Positions 9,336-18,986 are shown, numbered from the stretch's first letter. The stretch: 40,000 nt of DNA from Rhizobiaceae bacterium CPCC 101076 (GCA_003347645.1 QDFX01000009.1:1-40000), one strand, 5' to 3'. Program-made: numbers and translations. Notes: generated by a model from the letters alone, not told the origin.

Positions 9336-9856
9336 CGGTCGAAGGTTTCGCCGTAGCGTTTGACGTTGCGGACATAGCCAGCGGCCGTCTTCAGGCAGCC
9401 CTCAACCTCTTCATCCGTCAGTTCGCGTACGGCCTTTGCTGGTGATCCGAGGATCAGCGTCCGGTCCGGAAACTGCGAGCCTTTCGTCACAAGCGCATTG
9501 GCGCCGACGAGGCAGCCCTTCCCGATGACGGCGCCGTTCAGAACCGTCGCTCCCATGCCGATCAGTGAGCCGTCACCGACGGTGCAGCCATGGACGATGG
9601 CGCTGTGGCCGATCGAGCAATTCTCGCCGAGTGTCAGGGGAAATCCCGGATCGACATGCAGCACCGAGCCGTCCTGTACGTTCGAATTCGGGCCGATCGT
9701 GATCGGCTCGCTGTCGGCTCTCAGCACCGCCCCGAACCAGATCGTCACACCTTCGTTCAGACGGACATCGCCGATCAGCCGGCAATCGGGGGCCAGCCAG
9801 TAAGTGCCGTCGGCGGGCAGGGTGGCGCGAAGTGGGCCTAGATTGTGGACGGGCAA
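9332..9856 (-). CDS. Gamma-class carbonic anhydrase family protein
   Basis: A 174-residue left-handed beta-helix protein with hexapeptide repeats ([LIV]-G-x4), of the gamma carbonic anhydrase / YrdA / PaaY group. The three zinc-ligand histidines of the family are visible: H67 (LHVDPG), H84 (IGHSAI) and H89 (VHGC). The cytoplasmic trimer is expected to bind a metal between subunits; many members have weak or no carbonic anhydrase activity, so the reaction is not certain. The only in-frame start after the upstream stop that keeps the family's N-terminus (MPVHNLGP) is TTG. The 3' end overlaps the flippase gene by four bases, tail to tail. Confidence 0.9.
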   Translation of the reverse strand: MPVHNLGPLRATLPADGTYWLAPDCRLIGDVRLNEGVTIWFGAVLRADSEPITIGPNSNVQDGSVLHVDPGFPLTLGENCSIGHSAIVHGCTVGDGSLIGMGATVLNGAVIGKGCLVGANALVTKGSQFPDRTLILGSPAKAVRELTDEEVEGCLKTAAGYVRNVKRYGETFDR

Positions 9857-9994
9857 GATGGGCTCATCGGGAGGTCATTGAAGGCTGGCAGACCGTTACC
9901 AGATAGCGGCGCCTGCGACGACGCGGAAATGTGTTTGGAGCCGGAGCCCGCTTTCGTGCGTTTCTGTTGTGCGACGACAGCAGCACGGCCCGAC

Positions 9995-10510
9995 ATGACT
10001 GAACCCGAGATCCTGTTTTTCGAAGAAGACAAGCGCATTCCGAATTCGGCGCTTCCTGTTCTGCTCTACCGAGACGTCTTTCCTCCCCGCGATCATCTCG
10101 CAACCCATCTCGAGAGTTTGTTCGGAGCCAATGGCTGGACGAATTCCTGGCGGGCGGGCCTCTACGACTATCATCACTTCCACTCGACCGCCCACGAGGT
10201 CCTCGGCATCGCCCGTGGCACGGTGACGGCGATGATCGGCGGCGAGCACGGCCAGGCGATCGAGATGAAGCCCGGCGACGTGATCGTTCTACCGGCCGGC
10301 ACCGGGCATAAATGCGAGAGCGCCAGCAGCGACATCCTGATCGTCGGCGCTTATGCGGGCGGAAGGAGCTGGGATCTCAGGACCGGAAAGGTCGACGAGC
10401 GTGACGAGGTGATGCGCAACATCGCCCGCGTGCCGCTGCCGGAAAGCGACCCGGTGACCGGAAAATCCGGCGCGTTGACCCAGAAATGGCGGCGCACCAC
10501 CGCCGCCTGA
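9995..10510 (+). CDS. Cupin-domain protein, YjlB-like
   Basis: A 171-residue single-domain cupin resembling YjlB. Cupin motif 1 is YDYHHFHSTAHEVLGIARG (metal-type histidines and glutamate), and motif 2 is MKPGDVIVLPAGTGHK. The ending AYAGGRSWDLRTGKVDERDE is typical of this subgroup. Function is unknown; the metal ligands suggest a bound divalent ion and possibly a dioxygenase- or isomerase-like role. The reading frame is open further upstream, but ATG 9995 gives MTEPEILFFEEDKRIPN, the usual family N-terminus. It is divergent from the carbonic anhydrase gene, and its stop directly abuts the stop of aroB with no spacer. Confidence 0.87.
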   Translation: MTEPEILFFEEDKRIPNSALPVLLYRDVFPPRDHLATHLESLFGANGWTNSWRAGLYDYHHFHSTAHEVLGIARGTVTAMIGGEHGQAIEMKPGDVIVLPAGTGHKCESASSDILIVGAYAGGRSWDLRTGKVDERDEVMRNIARVPLPESDPVTGKSGALTQKWRRTTAA

Positions 10511-11659
10511 TCAGTCGTCGAAGCTCGGCACCGGTTCGGCGAGTTCGGCTTCGAGGAAGCTCTTCGCATTCTGCGGCGGGATGTCGGTTGAGATGAAGCT
10601 GCGGCCGATGCCGCGCACCAGGATGAACGTCAGGCGTCCGGCCTTCACCTTCTTGTCCTGCGCCATCAGGTCCATCAGCCGGTCGGCATTTCCGACCTCC
10701 CCGGGAATGTCCGAGATCCTGGTCGGCAGTCCGACAGCGCGGAGATGATCGACGACGCGATCCGCTTCGGCCTGGGATACGAGACCGAGGCTCGCCGAGA
10801 AGCGGAACGCGAGGGCCAGGCCGATGGCGACGGCTTCGCCATGGACGAGGCGCGTGCCGTCATAGGCGACCGCGCCTTCGAGTGCGTGCGCGAAGGTATG
10901 CCCGAGATTGAGGAGCGCGCGATCGCCGGTCTCGAATTCGTCGCGCGAAACGATCGAGGCCTTCGAGGCGCAGCTCTTGGCGATGGCTCGCGTGCGCGCC
11001 GCGCCGCCGGCGAACACGTCCTGCCAATTGCGCTCCAGCCACATGAAGAATTCGGTGTCGTCGATCAGTCCGTATTTGACGACTTCGGCATAGCCGGCGC
11101 GGAATTCGCGCGGCGACAGCGTGTCCAGGACGTCGGTATCGGCGAGGACGAGACTCGGCTGGTGGAAGGAGCCGATGAGGTTCTTGCCGACCGGGGTATT
11201 GATGCCGGTCTTGCCGCCGACAGACGAATCGACCTGGGCGAGGAGAGAGGTCGGCGCCTGGATCGCGCGGACACCGCGGCGAAGCACGGCCGCTGCGAAG
11301 CCCGCGAGATCGCCAACGACACCGCCGCCAAGCGCGAGAACGAGATCGCCGCGTTCGATCCTGGCAGCCAGCAGACCGGCGCAGACCTTTTCGAGATGGG
11401 CGAAGCTTTTCGTCGATTCGCCCGGCGGAACGATGATCGGGGCGGCATTGATCCCAGCCGCCTCCAGCGAGGCCATGACCGGTTCGAGATGAAGACCCGC
11501 CACCGTCTGGTCGGTGACGACGGCGACATTGCGGGCGCCGAGTGCCTTCGCCGCATCCCCGGCCTCAGCGAGGACGCCGGGGCCGATCTTGATCTCATAA
11601 GACCGGTCGCCGAGCGAAACCGGAACCACGGTCAGGTCGTCGGGAGCGAACACGGTCAT
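10511..11659 (-). CDS. aroB: 3-dehydroquinate synthase
   Basis: A 382-residue cytoplasmic enzyme of the shikimate pathway that cyclises DAHP to 3-dehydroquinate, using NAD+ and a divalent metal. The NAD-binding glycine-rich segment GGGVVGDLAGFAAAVLRRG lies near residue 115. The metal ligands are carried by FRAGYAEVVKYGLIDD (Glu), NLGHTFAHALE (His) and VHGEAVAIG (His). PGESTKS near residue 80 binds substrate and cofactor. The length is normal for Alphaproteobacteria. Its ATG overlaps the TGA of aroK by four bases (ATGA), so the two pathway genes are almost certainly one translationally coupled unit. Confidence 0.97.
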   Translation of the reverse strand: MTVFAPDDLTVVPVSLGDRSYEIKIGPGVLAEAGDAAKALGARNVAVVTDQTVAGLHLEPVMASLEAAGINAAPIIVPPGESTKSFAHLEKVCAGLLAARIERGDLVLALGGGVVGDLAGFAAAVLRRGVRAIQAPTSLLAQVDSSVGGKTGINTPVGKNLIGSFHQPSLVLADTDVLDTLSPREFRAGYAEVVKYGLIDDTEFFMWLERNWQDVFAGGAARTRAIAKSCASKASIVSRDEFETGDRALLNLGHTFAHALEGAVAYDGTRLVHGEAVAIGLALAFRFSASLGLVSQAEADRVVDHLRAVGLPTRISDIPGEVGNADRLMDLMAQDKKVKAGRLTFILVRGIGRSFISTDIPPQNAKSFLEAELAEPVPSFDD

Positions 11660-12261
11660 GTTTCGGCACTGCTTCCTTTGAGGAATCGGTCGATCGCCGC
11701 AAGAGTCTCCGCGATCATCGTCTCGTGCGGGACATCGTGCGATACGACCGTGATATCTGCCGTGGCGTAAACCGGTTCGCGCTGCGCAAGCAAGGTCCGA
11801 AGCGTGTGGTCCGGATCGTCGGTCTTCAAGAGCGGACGATTGCTGCGCTTGCGGACGCGACGGATCAGAACCTCCGGATCCGCCTTCAGCCAGATGGAAA
11901 TTCCATGTTCGCCGACCCGCTGGCGCGTGATCGGGTCCATCCAGGCGCCGCCACCGGTGGCGATCACCGAAGGACTTTGGTCGAGCAGGCGCGAAACGAC
12001 ACGAGCCTCACCGGCGCGAAAATAGGGTTCGCCGTGGCGGGCGAAGATGTCGGGGATCGACATGCCGGCTGCCTTCTCGATCTCGGTGTCGGCGTCGACG
12101 AAGGGCATGCCTAGCGTTCTTGCCAAGCGCCGGCCGAGAGACGACTTACCGGCGCCCATCATGCCGACCAGCACGACCGAGCGCTTGCCGAGCGACGGAC
12201 GCACGCGCGCGCCCATCGCGTCCAGCGCGTCGTTCTTTTCCGGAAGGTGCTCGGCGTCCAT
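11656..12261 (-). CDS. aroK: Shikimate kinase
   Basis: A 201-residue P-loop kinase that phosphorylates shikimate. Walker A is GMMGAGKSSLGRR, the substrate-binding region has FVDADTEIEKAAGMSI and the RAGEARV arginine motif, GGGAWMDP holds shikimate, and the lid contains the NRPLLKTDDP arginine. The start is uncertain: the frame is open to 12528. ATG 12261 (MDAEHLPEKND) gives a 24-28 residue leader before the kinase core, typical for the group; ATG 12318 would add 19 residues. Neither has a clear Shine-Dalgarno sequence. It is directly upstream of aroB and divergent from the small membrane protein gene and xerD. Confidence 0.94.
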   Translation of the reverse strand: MDAEHLPEKNDALDAMGARVRPSLGKRSVVLVGMMGAGKSSLGRRLARTLGMPFVDADTEIEKAAGMSIPDIFARHGEPYFRAGEARVVSRLLDQSPSVIATGGGAWMDPITRQRVGEHGISIWLKADPEVLIRRVRKRSNRPLLKTDDPDHTLRTLLAQREPVYATADITVVSHDVPHETMIAETLAAIDRFLKGSSAET

Positions 12262-12376
12262 GTCGCGGGTTGGTTGCCACCAAAGGGAAAAGCCCGCAAG
12301 GGGAGGGGCCGTTTTCATGATTGCGTTCGGCTCGTACGCGTGATTCTTAAACCAATCGCCGTCACGTCCGGATTCG

Positions 12377-12517
12377 ATGCCGAGCACGTTCCGCCTCTTG
12401 CGAAATCTCCTTCTGCTCGCCGCCCTGGTCTGGGCCGGACTGTGGGCGCTCGCGACATTCGTCGAGCCGACCCCGCGTGAGATGTCGGTAACCGTGCCGA
12501 TCGACGTGGATCGATGA
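12377..12517 (+). CDS. Small single-span membrane protein upstream of xerD (46 aa)
   Basis: A 46-residue frame starting at ATG 12377: a short basic head (MPSTFRLLRN), one hydrophobic helix (LLLLAALVWAGLWALATFV), then a polar tail, EPTPREMSVTVPIDVDR. The helix followed by an EPTPRE segment recalls short hypothetical proteins I remember upstream of xerD in other Hyphomicrobiales, sometimes given misleading names such as histidine kinase. The stop overlaps the ATG of xerD in an ATGA, which strongly suggests it is translated and coupled. The predicted topology is a single inner-membrane helix with the tail in the periplasm. No function is known. Confidence 0.72.
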   Translation: MPSTFRLLRNLLLLAALVWAGLWALATFVEPTPREMSVTVPIDVDR

Positions 12518-13449
12518 CGGCCCGGCATATCGAGAGCTTTCTCGAAATGCTCTCTGCCGAGCGGGGAGCCGCCGCGAACACCCTCGATGCCTATCGGCGG
12601 GATATCGGGGACTACGCCGACTTCCTGGGTTCCGCCGGGCGGGACGCGCTGTCGGCGACATCGGAAGATCTGCGATCCTGGCTGAGCGATCTCGCCTTTC
12701 GTGGCTTCAAGACGTCGTCAGCGGCGCGGCGGTTGTCGGCGGCCAAGCAGTTCCACCGCTTCCTCTACACGGAGAATATTCGAGGCGACGATCCCGGCGC
12801 CGCATTGTCCGGACCGAAGCGCGGCCGGTCTCTGCCGAAGGTCCTGTCGGTCGCGGAGGTCGAGAAGCTGCTCGACCGGGCGGGCGAAGGGCTGGCCGAT
12901 CCGGAGAAGCCGCTTCCGGAGAGGCTGCGCCGAGCGCGGATGACGGCCCTGCTCGAAGTGCTTTATGCGGCGGGCCTTCGCGTCTCCGAACTCGTGGCGC
13001 TTCCCAGAAGTGCGGCGCGGCCGGGGACCAAGGTGCTCGTGATCAAGGGCAAAGGCGGGCGGGAGAGGCTCGTCCCCCTGACCGACGCCGCGAAGTGGGC
13101 GATGGCGGCCTATCTCGAACTTCTCGACGGAATGGGTGGCGAAACTTCACCACATCTTTTCCCCTCGATCGGGGAAAGCGGACATCTCACCCGCCAAGCG
13201 TTCGCGCGCGATCTCAAGACGGTCGCTGCGGGTGCCGGGATCGATCCGAAGCGGGTCAGCCCGCACGTGCTAAGGCACGCATTCGCCAGTCATCTTCTGC
13301 AGAACGGTGCCGATCTGAGATCGGTCCAGCAACTCCTCGGCCATGCCGACGTCGCGACCACGCAGATCTATACCCATGTGCTCGACGAGCGGGTTGCCGC
13401 GATGGTTCGCGACCTGCATCCGCTGTCCGACAGCGAACCGAACGCTTGA
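12514..13449 (+). CDS. xerD: Tyrosine recombinase XerD
   Basis: A 311-residue tyrosine recombinase, the partner of XerC in resolving chromosome dimers at dif under FtsK control. The N-terminal SAM-like core-binding domain spans about 1-95 and the catalytic domain about 105-300. All catalytic residues are present: R156 (AAGLRVSEL), a lysine in the KGKGGRER beta-hairpin, H251 and R254 (SPHVLRHAFASH), H277 (LLGHADV) and nucleophile Y286 (TTQIYTHV). The length and the position just upstream of accA fit the chromosomal housekeeping enzyme rather than an island integrase; no att-like repeats flank it. The start overlaps the preceding small gene by four bases. Confidence 0.94.
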   Translation: MTARHIESFLEMLSAERGAAANTLDAYRRDIGDYADFLGSAGRDALSATSEDLRSWLSDLAFRGFKTSSAARRLSAAKQFHRFLYTENIRGDDPGAALSGPKRGRSLPKVLSVAEVEKLLDRAGEGLADPEKPLPERLRRARMTALLEVLYAAGLRVSELVALPRSAARPGTKVLVIKGKGGRERLVPLTDAAKWAMAAYLELLDGMGGETSPHLFPSIGESGHLTRQAFARDLKTVAAGAGIDPKRVSPHVLRHAFASHLLQNGADLRSVQQLLGHADVATTQIYTHVLDERVAAMVRDLHPLSDSEPNA

Positions 13450-13536
13450 CTCGGCTGTTCCCCGGAAGCAGGTTCCGCGCTCGCTAGAAAGGCCCCTGCC
13501 TCGCAGAGGGCGCCCACGGGGTAAAAGCACCCGATC

Positions 13537-14496
13537 ATGCGCAGCTATCTCGATTTCGAAAAACACGTCGCCGAGCTCGAAGCCAAGGTCGACGAATTGC
13601 AGGCCCTTGGCCAAGCCGGTGAAGCAGTGGAGATCGAGGACGAGATCGGTCGCCTCCGCCACAAGGCCGACGAGGCGCTGGACGACCTCTACGCCAAGCT
13701 GACGCCCTGGCAGAAGACCCAGGTCGCGCGCCACCCGAACCGGCCGCATTTCAACGACTACATCTCCTCGCTGTTCGACGAATTCACCGAACTCGCGGGT
13801 GATCGCAAGTTCGGTGACGATGCGGCGATCGTCGGCGGCTTCGCCCGTTTCCGCGGCGCGCCCGTCCTCGTCATGGGCCATGAGCGCGGTTCGGACACCG
13901 AGAGCCGCCTGAGGCATAATTTCGGCATGGCCCGCCCCGAGGGTTACCGCAAGGCCGTCCGGCTGATGGAGATGGCCGACCGGTTCGACGTGCCGATCGT
14001 GACGCTGGTGGATACGGCAGGCGCTTTCCCCGGTCTCGACGCCGAGGAACGCGGACAGGCGGAAGCCATCGCCCGCTCGACGGAGGCCTGTCTCAATCTC
14101 GGCGTGCCGAACGTCTCCGTGATCATCGGCGAAGGTGGTTCCGGCGGCGCGATCGCGATTGCGACCGCGAACAACGTCCAGATGCTGGAACACTCGGTCT
14201 ATAGCGTGATCTCGCCCGAGGGCGCGGCCTCGATCCTGTGGCGTGATTCGGCGCGCGCGGCGGACGCGGCCACCAACCTCAAGATCACTGCACAGGACCT
14301 GCTGAAGCTCGGTGTCATCGACGGCATCATTCCGGAGCCGATCGGCGGCGCGCATCGCGACCGAGACGCCGTCATGGCCTCGGTCGGCGACGCCGTGGCC
14401 TTCGCCTTTGATAATCTTGCTGGATTGGATCGCGACGCGGTTCGCCGCCATCGTCGGGAGAAGTTCCTGGCGATCGGACGCAACATTCCTCAATAA
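13537..14496 (+). CDS. accA: Acetyl-CoA carboxylase carboxyltransferase subunit alpha
   Basis: A 319-residue subunit that, with AccD, transfers the carboxyl group from carboxybiotin to acetyl-CoA, the committed step of fatty acid synthesis. The N-terminal coiled helix ([21 protein letters not shown]) is typical, followed by the crotonase-like core with [29 protein letters not shown], the oxyanion region [12 protein letters not shown] and [17 protein letters not shown], and [12 protein letters not shown] near residue 235. The length matches the family. An 87-base gap separates it from xerD; I see no strong terminator there, so co-transcription is possible. Confidence 0.97.
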   Translation: MRSYLDFEKHVAELEAKVDELQALGQAGEAVEIEDEIGRLRHKADEALDDLYAKLTPWQKTQVARHPNRPHFNDYISSLFDEFTELAGDRKFGDDAAIVGGFARFRGAPVLVMGHERGSDTESRLRHNFGMARPEGYRKAVRLMEMADRFDVPIVTLVDTAGAFPGLDAEERGQAEAIARSTEACLNLGVPNVSVIIGEGGSGGAIAIATANNVQMLEHSVYSVISPEGAASILWRDSARAADAATNLKITAQDLLKLGVIDGIIPEPIGGAHRDRDAVMASVGDAVAFAFDNLAGLDRDAVRRHRREKFLAIGRNIPQ

Positions 14497-14599
14497 GGAC
14501 ACGATTCCGGGCGATCTTGCCGTAACGGCTTTGTAAGGCTATGGCTCTTAATTCTGGGGGACACGGCGGGTAATTTTCCGTCGCGGAGAGATAGAGCGC

Positions 14600-16204
14600 A
14601 TGACGCGTCGGCTCACCTTGGCTGTCCTTTTCGGTGCTGCGGCGATCACACTCGCCGGCTGCCAGACCGAGACTGCGAGCAGCGGTCCTAAAGAGCAGCG
14701 GGCGATTTCCCCGAAGACCGTTGCCCTCATGGAAAAGAAGGGCATGCGCAAGGAGGATCCCATCCTCGTGCGCATCTACAAGGAAGATTCCCAGCTCGAA
14801 GTCTGGAAGAAGAAGCGCGATACCGGTCGCTACGCTCTTCTGAAGACTTATGAGATCTGCCGCTTCTCGGGCGATCTCGGCCCGAAGAAGACCGAGGGCG
14901 ACAGGCAGTCTCCCGAAGGCTTCTATACGATCGCTCCGGGGCAGATGAACCCGAAGTCGAGCTATTATCTCTCCTTTGATCTCGGCTTCCCGAATGCCTA
15001 CGACCGCAGCCTCGGCCGATCCGGGGCCCATCTGATGGTTCATGGCGATTGCCTGTCGAAAGGCTGCTACGCGATGACCGACGAGCAGATCGCCGATGTC
15101 TACGCGCTTGCCCGCGAGGCTTTCAAAGGGGGGCAGCGCGGATTCCAGGTCCAGGCGCTGCCGTTCCGCATGACGGCGGAGAATCTGGCTCGCCGCCGCG
15201 ACAATGCGAATCTGGCCTTCTGGAAGAATCTCAAGGAAGGCACCGATCATTTCGAGGTCTCCGGCCTCGAGCCCAAGGTCGATGTCTGCGGCAAGAAATA
15301 CGTGTTCGACGCGACGGCGGAAGGCGGCTCATTCGATCCGAATGCGGCTTGCCCGACCTATCAGGTCGATCCCGCGATCGCCCAGGCCGCCGCCAAGAAG
15401 GCGGAGGCCGACGACAAGAAGTTCGCCGAGCTCGTGAACGAGGGCGTGCAGGTCGCCGAGGCCTATATCCCGCAGAACGGTCGCGTCCGCCGCACGCTGG
15501 AGGAGCCCGTTCTGTCGCCGGCCATGATCGCTGCCGCGAAGCAGACCGCGCCAATGACGCCGATTCCGAACAATGGCGGCCCGGCCTCGACATCGCAGCC
15601 GACGACCGCTCTGGCAATGGCCGAGGGTGCTGTGCCGACTCCGGTCCCGTCGCCTTACGCCTCAGCCCAGCCGAAACCTCAGCAGCAACAGCAGTCCTCG
15701 GGTGGGATGTTTGCCTGGCTCGGCACGTCGAAATCCGACAAGCCCGCTGAGCTCGACACTCCCCAGACTCCAGCCGCGCGCGCAGGTGCGACGCCAAGCG
15801 AGACGACGGGTGCGGTTACTTTGGCTTCCGCAACGAGCCGTCCGGCCGCGGCTCCGGCATCTGTCCGCGCCGCGCCCATCACTGCCTCGCTTGCTCCAAC
15901 GACGTCTGAAAAGCCGTTCTACAAGCGTTGGCTGAGCTTCGGTGGTGGTGCCGAGGAGAAGGCACAGACGCCGGCTCCGGCTGCCGCTGCTGCCGTACCT
16001 ACTCCGGCTCCGAAGCCGACAACGGCTCCTGCGGTTCACCCGGCGCCGAAACCCGTTGCCGCTGCCCCGGCCGCGCCTGAATCCAAGCCGGCTCCACAGA
16101 CCGCTTCGGCGGCGCCATCGCACCCCAATGGCCTGCCGCCGGTTAGTGTCGATCCATACGGGTTCAGCACGCCGATCCTGAACTCGGGCGGCTTCTCCCG
16201 CTAA
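14600..16204 (+). CDS. YkuD/YafK-type L,D-transpeptidase lipoprotein with long Pro/Ala-rich tail
   Basis: A 534-residue exported protein. A lipoprotein signal ends in L-A-G-C (Cys21). The catalytic domain (about 60-200) is an L,D-transpeptidase of the YafK-like subgroup: H148-GDCLSKGC156-YAM contains the active-site His and Cys of the (H)xxxxxx(S/T)xGC(x) motif. Family members make or cut 3-3 crosslinks, or attach or release proteins on peptidoglycan. From about residue 300 the sequence is low-complexity Pro/Ala/Thr/Gln, likely disordered and perhaps spanning the periplasm; only a short PFYKRWLSFGGG segment near 440 looks less random. It is transcribed alone and ends at a strong terminator shared with secA. 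The start is ATG with GGAGAG upstream. Confidence 0.88.
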   Translation: MTRRLTLAVLFGAAAITLAGCQTETASSGPKEQRAISPKTVALMEKKGMRKEDPILVRIYKEDSQLEVWKKKRDTGRYALLKTYEICRFSGDLGPKKTEGDRQSPEGFYTIAPGQMNPKSSYYLSFDLGFPNAYDRSLGRSGAHLMVHGDCLSKGCYAMTDEQIADVYALAREAFKGGQRGFQVQALPFRMTAENLARRRDNANLAFWKNLKEGTDHFEVSGLEPKVDVCGKKYVFDATAEGGSFDPNAACPTYQVDPAIAQAAAKKAEADDKKFAELVNEGVQVAEAYIPQNGRVRRTLEEPVLSPAMIAAAKQTAPMTPIPNNGGPASTSQPTTALAMAEGAVPTPVPSPYASAQPKPQQQQQSSGGMFAWLGTSKSDKPAELDTPQTPAARAGATPSETTGAVTLASATSRPAAAPASVRAAPITASLAPTTSEKPFYKRWLSFGGGAEEKAQTPAPAAAAAVPTPAPKPTTAPAVHPAPKPVAAAPAAPESKPAPQTASAAPSHPNGLPPVSVDPYGFSTPILNSGGFSR

Positions 16205-16221
16205 CGCGTTCAATTCCCAAC

Positions 16222-16253
16222 ATGAAAAAGGCCGCGCGAGCGGCCTTTTTCAT
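16222..16253. terminator. Bidirectional rho-independent terminator between the L,D-transpeptidase gene and secA
   Basis: A perfect 14-bp inverted repeat (16222-16235 with 16240-16253) has a GCGA loop. The GC-rich core (GGCCGC) is flanked by five A on the left and five T on the right, so it terminates in both directions. It lies 18 bases after the transpeptidase stop and 23 bases beyond the secA stop, exactly where two convergent genes need it. Confidence 0.93.
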
Positions 16254-16276
16254 TGATCTGAACGCCTGCCGACCGG

Positions 16277-18979
16277 TCAGAACCGACCGTGGCAGTGTTT
16301 GAACTTCTTCCCGGAGCCGCAGGGGCACATCGCATTGCGCGGAACCTTGCCCCAGGTCGACGGGTCGTTCGGATCCACGCCTTCCGGAAGAACCAGCACG
16401 TCCTGATCGGCCTCCGCCAGAGCGAGCTCGTCCTGGCCGGTGAACGGGCTCAGATGATGGGCCTGCATCGGCGGCAGTTCGTCTTCCATCATGAGCGGCG
16501 GTGACTGGACGAGTTCGACGCGCGACAGCTGACCGGTGACGACCTCGCGAAGACGGCCGAGCATCGCCTGGAAGAGCTCGAAGGCTTCCGTCTTGTATTC
16601 GTTCAGCGGATCGCGCTGACCGTAGCCACGCAGACCGATGACCTGACGGAGATGGTCGAGCGTCGAGATGTGCTCGCGCCACAGACCATCGAGTGTCTGC
16701 AGAACGACCGCCTTCTCGATCTGGCGCATGACGTCCGGCCCGAAGCGGGCGGCCTTGGAGGCCATCGCCTCGTCGGCGGCGTTCTTGATGCGCTCGCGGA
16801 TCTCTTCGTCGGCGATGCCCTCTTCCTGCGCCCAGTCGGAGACCGGGAGGTCCAGAGCGAGGACACGCTCGACGTCTTCCTTCAGGCCCTCAATGTCCCA
16901 TTGTTCGGCATAAGCGTTCTCGGGCACGCGAGCGCTGACGAGGTCGTCGACGATACCATGGCGCATATCGGCGACGGTCTCGGCGAGGTCGTCTTCCTGC
17001 AGCAGCTCCTGACGCTGCTCGAACACGACCTTTCGCTGATCGTTCAGCACGTTGTCATATTTCAGCAAGTTCTTGCGCATGTCGAAATTGCGCGCCTCGA
17101 CCTTTTTCTGCGCCCGCTCCACCGCCTTGTTGATCCAGGGATGGATGATCGCCTCGTCTTCCTTGAGGCCAAGCTTCTGCAGCATGCCGTCCATGCGATC
17201 GGACCCGAAGATTCGCATCAGGTCGTCCTGCAGGGACAGGTAGAATTTCGAATGGCCGGGGTCACCCTGGCGGCCGGAACGACCGCGCAACTGGTTGTCG
17301 ATACGGCGGCTCTCATGCCGCTCGGTGCCGACGACAAAGAGGCCGCCGGCTTTCAGCGCCACCTCTTTCTTGGCGGCGATATCGGCCCGGATCTCGGCGA
17401 CCTGGGCGTCGAATTCCGGCGTGCCTTCCTGCAGCTCCTCGCATTCACGCTGGATGCGCATGTCGGCGTTGCCGCCGAGCTGAATGTCGGTGCCGCGACC
17501 GGCCATGTTGGTCGCGATCGTCACCGCACCGGGGACGCCGGCCTGAGCGACGATGAAGGCTTCCTGCTCATGATAGCGGGCGTTCAGCACCTGGTGCTCG
17601 ACGCCGGCCGCCTTGAGGGCTTCGGACAAAGTCTCGGATTTCTCGATCGATGTCGTGCCGACAAGGATCGGCTGTCCGCGCTCGCGGCAGTCGGTGACGA
17701 GGCGGATGATCGCCCGGTTCTTTTCTTCCTGGGTACGATAGACCTCGTCGTCGTCGTCGATGCGCTGGACCGGTAGATTGGTCGGCATCTCGATGACTTC
17801 GAGATTGTAGATGTCCATGAACTCGTCCGCCTCGGTAAGGGCGGTACCGGTCATGCCGGCGAGCTTCTCGTAGAGGCGGAAATAGTTCTGGAAGGTGATC
17901 GAGGCGAGCGTCTGGTTCTCGGGCTGGATCGCGACGCGCTCCTTGGCCTCGAGCGCCTGATGTAAGCCTTCGGAATAGCGGCGGCCCGGCATCATGCGGC
18001 CGGTGAACTCGTCGATGATGACGACCTCGCCGTTCTTGACGATGTAGTCCTTGTCGCGCTGGAACAGGCGATGCGCGCGGAGCGCCTGATTGATGTGGTG
18101 GACGACGGTGACATTCTCGACGTCGTAGAGGCTCTCACCCTTCAGGAGACCGGCCGCACCCAGCAGGCCCTCCATGAATTCGTTGCCGTCTTCGGTCAGC
18201 GCAACGGTACGCTGCTTCTCGTCGACCTCGTAATGCTCCGGCGCGAGCTTCGGAATGAAGCCGTCGAGCGTGATGTAGAGCTCGGAGCGGTCTTCCAGCG
18301 GGCCGGAGATGATCAGCGGCGTGCGGGCTTCGTCGACCAGGATCGAGTCCACTTCGTCGACGATCGCGAAGAAATGGCCGCGCTGCACCATGTGCGCGGC
18401 GTCGTACTTCATGTTGTCGCGCAGATAGTCGAAGCCGAGTTCGTTGTTCGTCGCGTAGGTGACGTCGCAGGCGTAGGCCTCGCGGCGCTCGTCGTCGTCC
18501 ATGCCGTGGACGATCATGCCGGTCGTGAGGCCAAGGAAACGGTAGATTCGACCCATCCAGCCGGCGTCGCGTGTCGCCAGATAGTCGTTGACGGTCACGA
18601 CGTGGACGCCGCGGCCGGTCAGGGCATTAAGGTAGACGGGCGCCGTTGCGACCAAAGTCTTACCTTCGCCGGTCTTCATTTCGGCGATGCCGCGTTCGTG
18701 AAGAACGATGCCGCCCATCAACTGGACATCGAAATGGCGCTGGCCGAGGACGCGCTTGGCCGCTTCGCGAACGGTCGCGAAGGCGGGTGCAAGAAGGTCG
18801 TCGAGGGTCGCGCCTTCCGCCAGTTGCTGGCGGAAGATGTCGGTGCGGGCGCGCAACTGCTCGTCAGTGAGAGCGGAGACTTCAGGCTCCAGCGCATTGA
18901 TTTCAGCCACGCGGGAGCGGTGGCCTTTCAACCTGCGGTCATTCGAAGAACCGAAAAGGCGAGCTAGCGCGCCGAGCAT
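16277..18979 (-). CDS. secA: Protein translocase ATPase SecA
   Basis: A 900-residue ATPase that drives preproteins through SecYEG. Walker A is M101-KTGEGKTL, Walker B is [17 protein letters not shown] near residue 208, the second nucleotide domain has [15 protein letters not shown], and [26 protein letters not shown] is present near 580. The C-terminal SEC-C zinc motif [16 protein letters not shown] is intact, so the SecB/lipid-binding end is complete. The frame can begin with TTG at 18982, but ATG 18979 is preferred: GAGG lies 5 bases upstream. The gene is convergent with the transpeptidase gene and divergent from the foldase gene; a promoter-like sequence lies about 150 bases upstream. Confidence 0.98.
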   Translation of the reverse strand: MLGALARLFGSSNDRRLKGHRSRVAEINALEPEVSALTDEQLRARTDIFRQQLAEGATLDDLLAPAFATVREAAKRVLGQRHFDVQLMGGIVLHERGIAEMKTGEGKTLVATAPVYLNALTGRGVHVVTVNDYLATRDAGWMGRIYRFLGLTTGMIVHGMDDDERREAYACDVTYATNNELGFDYLRDNMKYDAAHMVQRGHFFAIVDEVDSILVDEARTPLIISGPLEDRSELYITLDGFIPKLAPEHYEVDEKQRTVALTEDGNEFMEGLLGAAGLLKGESLYDVENVTVVHHINQALRAHRLFQRDKDYIVKNGEVVIIDEFTGRMMPGRRYSEGLHQALEAKERVAIQPENQTLASITFQNYFRLYEKLAGMTGTALTEADEFMDIYNLEVIEMPTNLPVQRIDDDDEVYRTQEEKNRAIIRLVTDCRERGQPILVGTTSIEKSETLSEALKAAGVEHQVLNARYHEQEAFIVAQAGVPGAVTIATNMAGRGTDIQLGGNADMRIQRECEELQEGTPEFDAQVAEIRADIAAKKEVALKAGGLFVVGTERHESRRIDNQLRGRSGRQGDPGHSKFYLSLQDDLMRIFGSDRMDGMLQKLGLKEDEAIIHPWINKAVERAQKKVEARNFDMRKNLLKYDNVLNDQRKVVFEQRQELLQEDDLAETVADMRHGIVDDLVSARVPENAYAEQWDIEGLKEDVERVLALDLPVSDWAQEEGIADEEIRERIKNAADEAMASKAARFGPDVMRQIEKAVVLQTLDGLWREHISTLDHLRQVIGLRGYGQRDPLNEYKTEAFELFQAMLGRLREVVTGQLSRVELVQSPPLMMEDELPPMQAHHLSPFTGQDELALAEADQDVLVLPEGVDPNDPSTWGKVPRNAMCPCGSGKKFKHCHGRF

Positions 18980-18986
18980 CAAAGCC

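Noticed and set aside
10745-11770. Long open frame on the plus strand across aroB and the end of aroK
   Set aside because: It mirrors the aroB codons; high G+C at third positions keeps antisense frames open. Its product is charged and family-less, whereas the minus strand encodes complete AroB and AroK.
12514-13449. XerD as the integrase of a mobile element
   Set aside because: Length, catalytic layout and the accA neighbourhood fit the chromosomal dimer-resolution enzyme; there are no att-like repeats or cargo genes.
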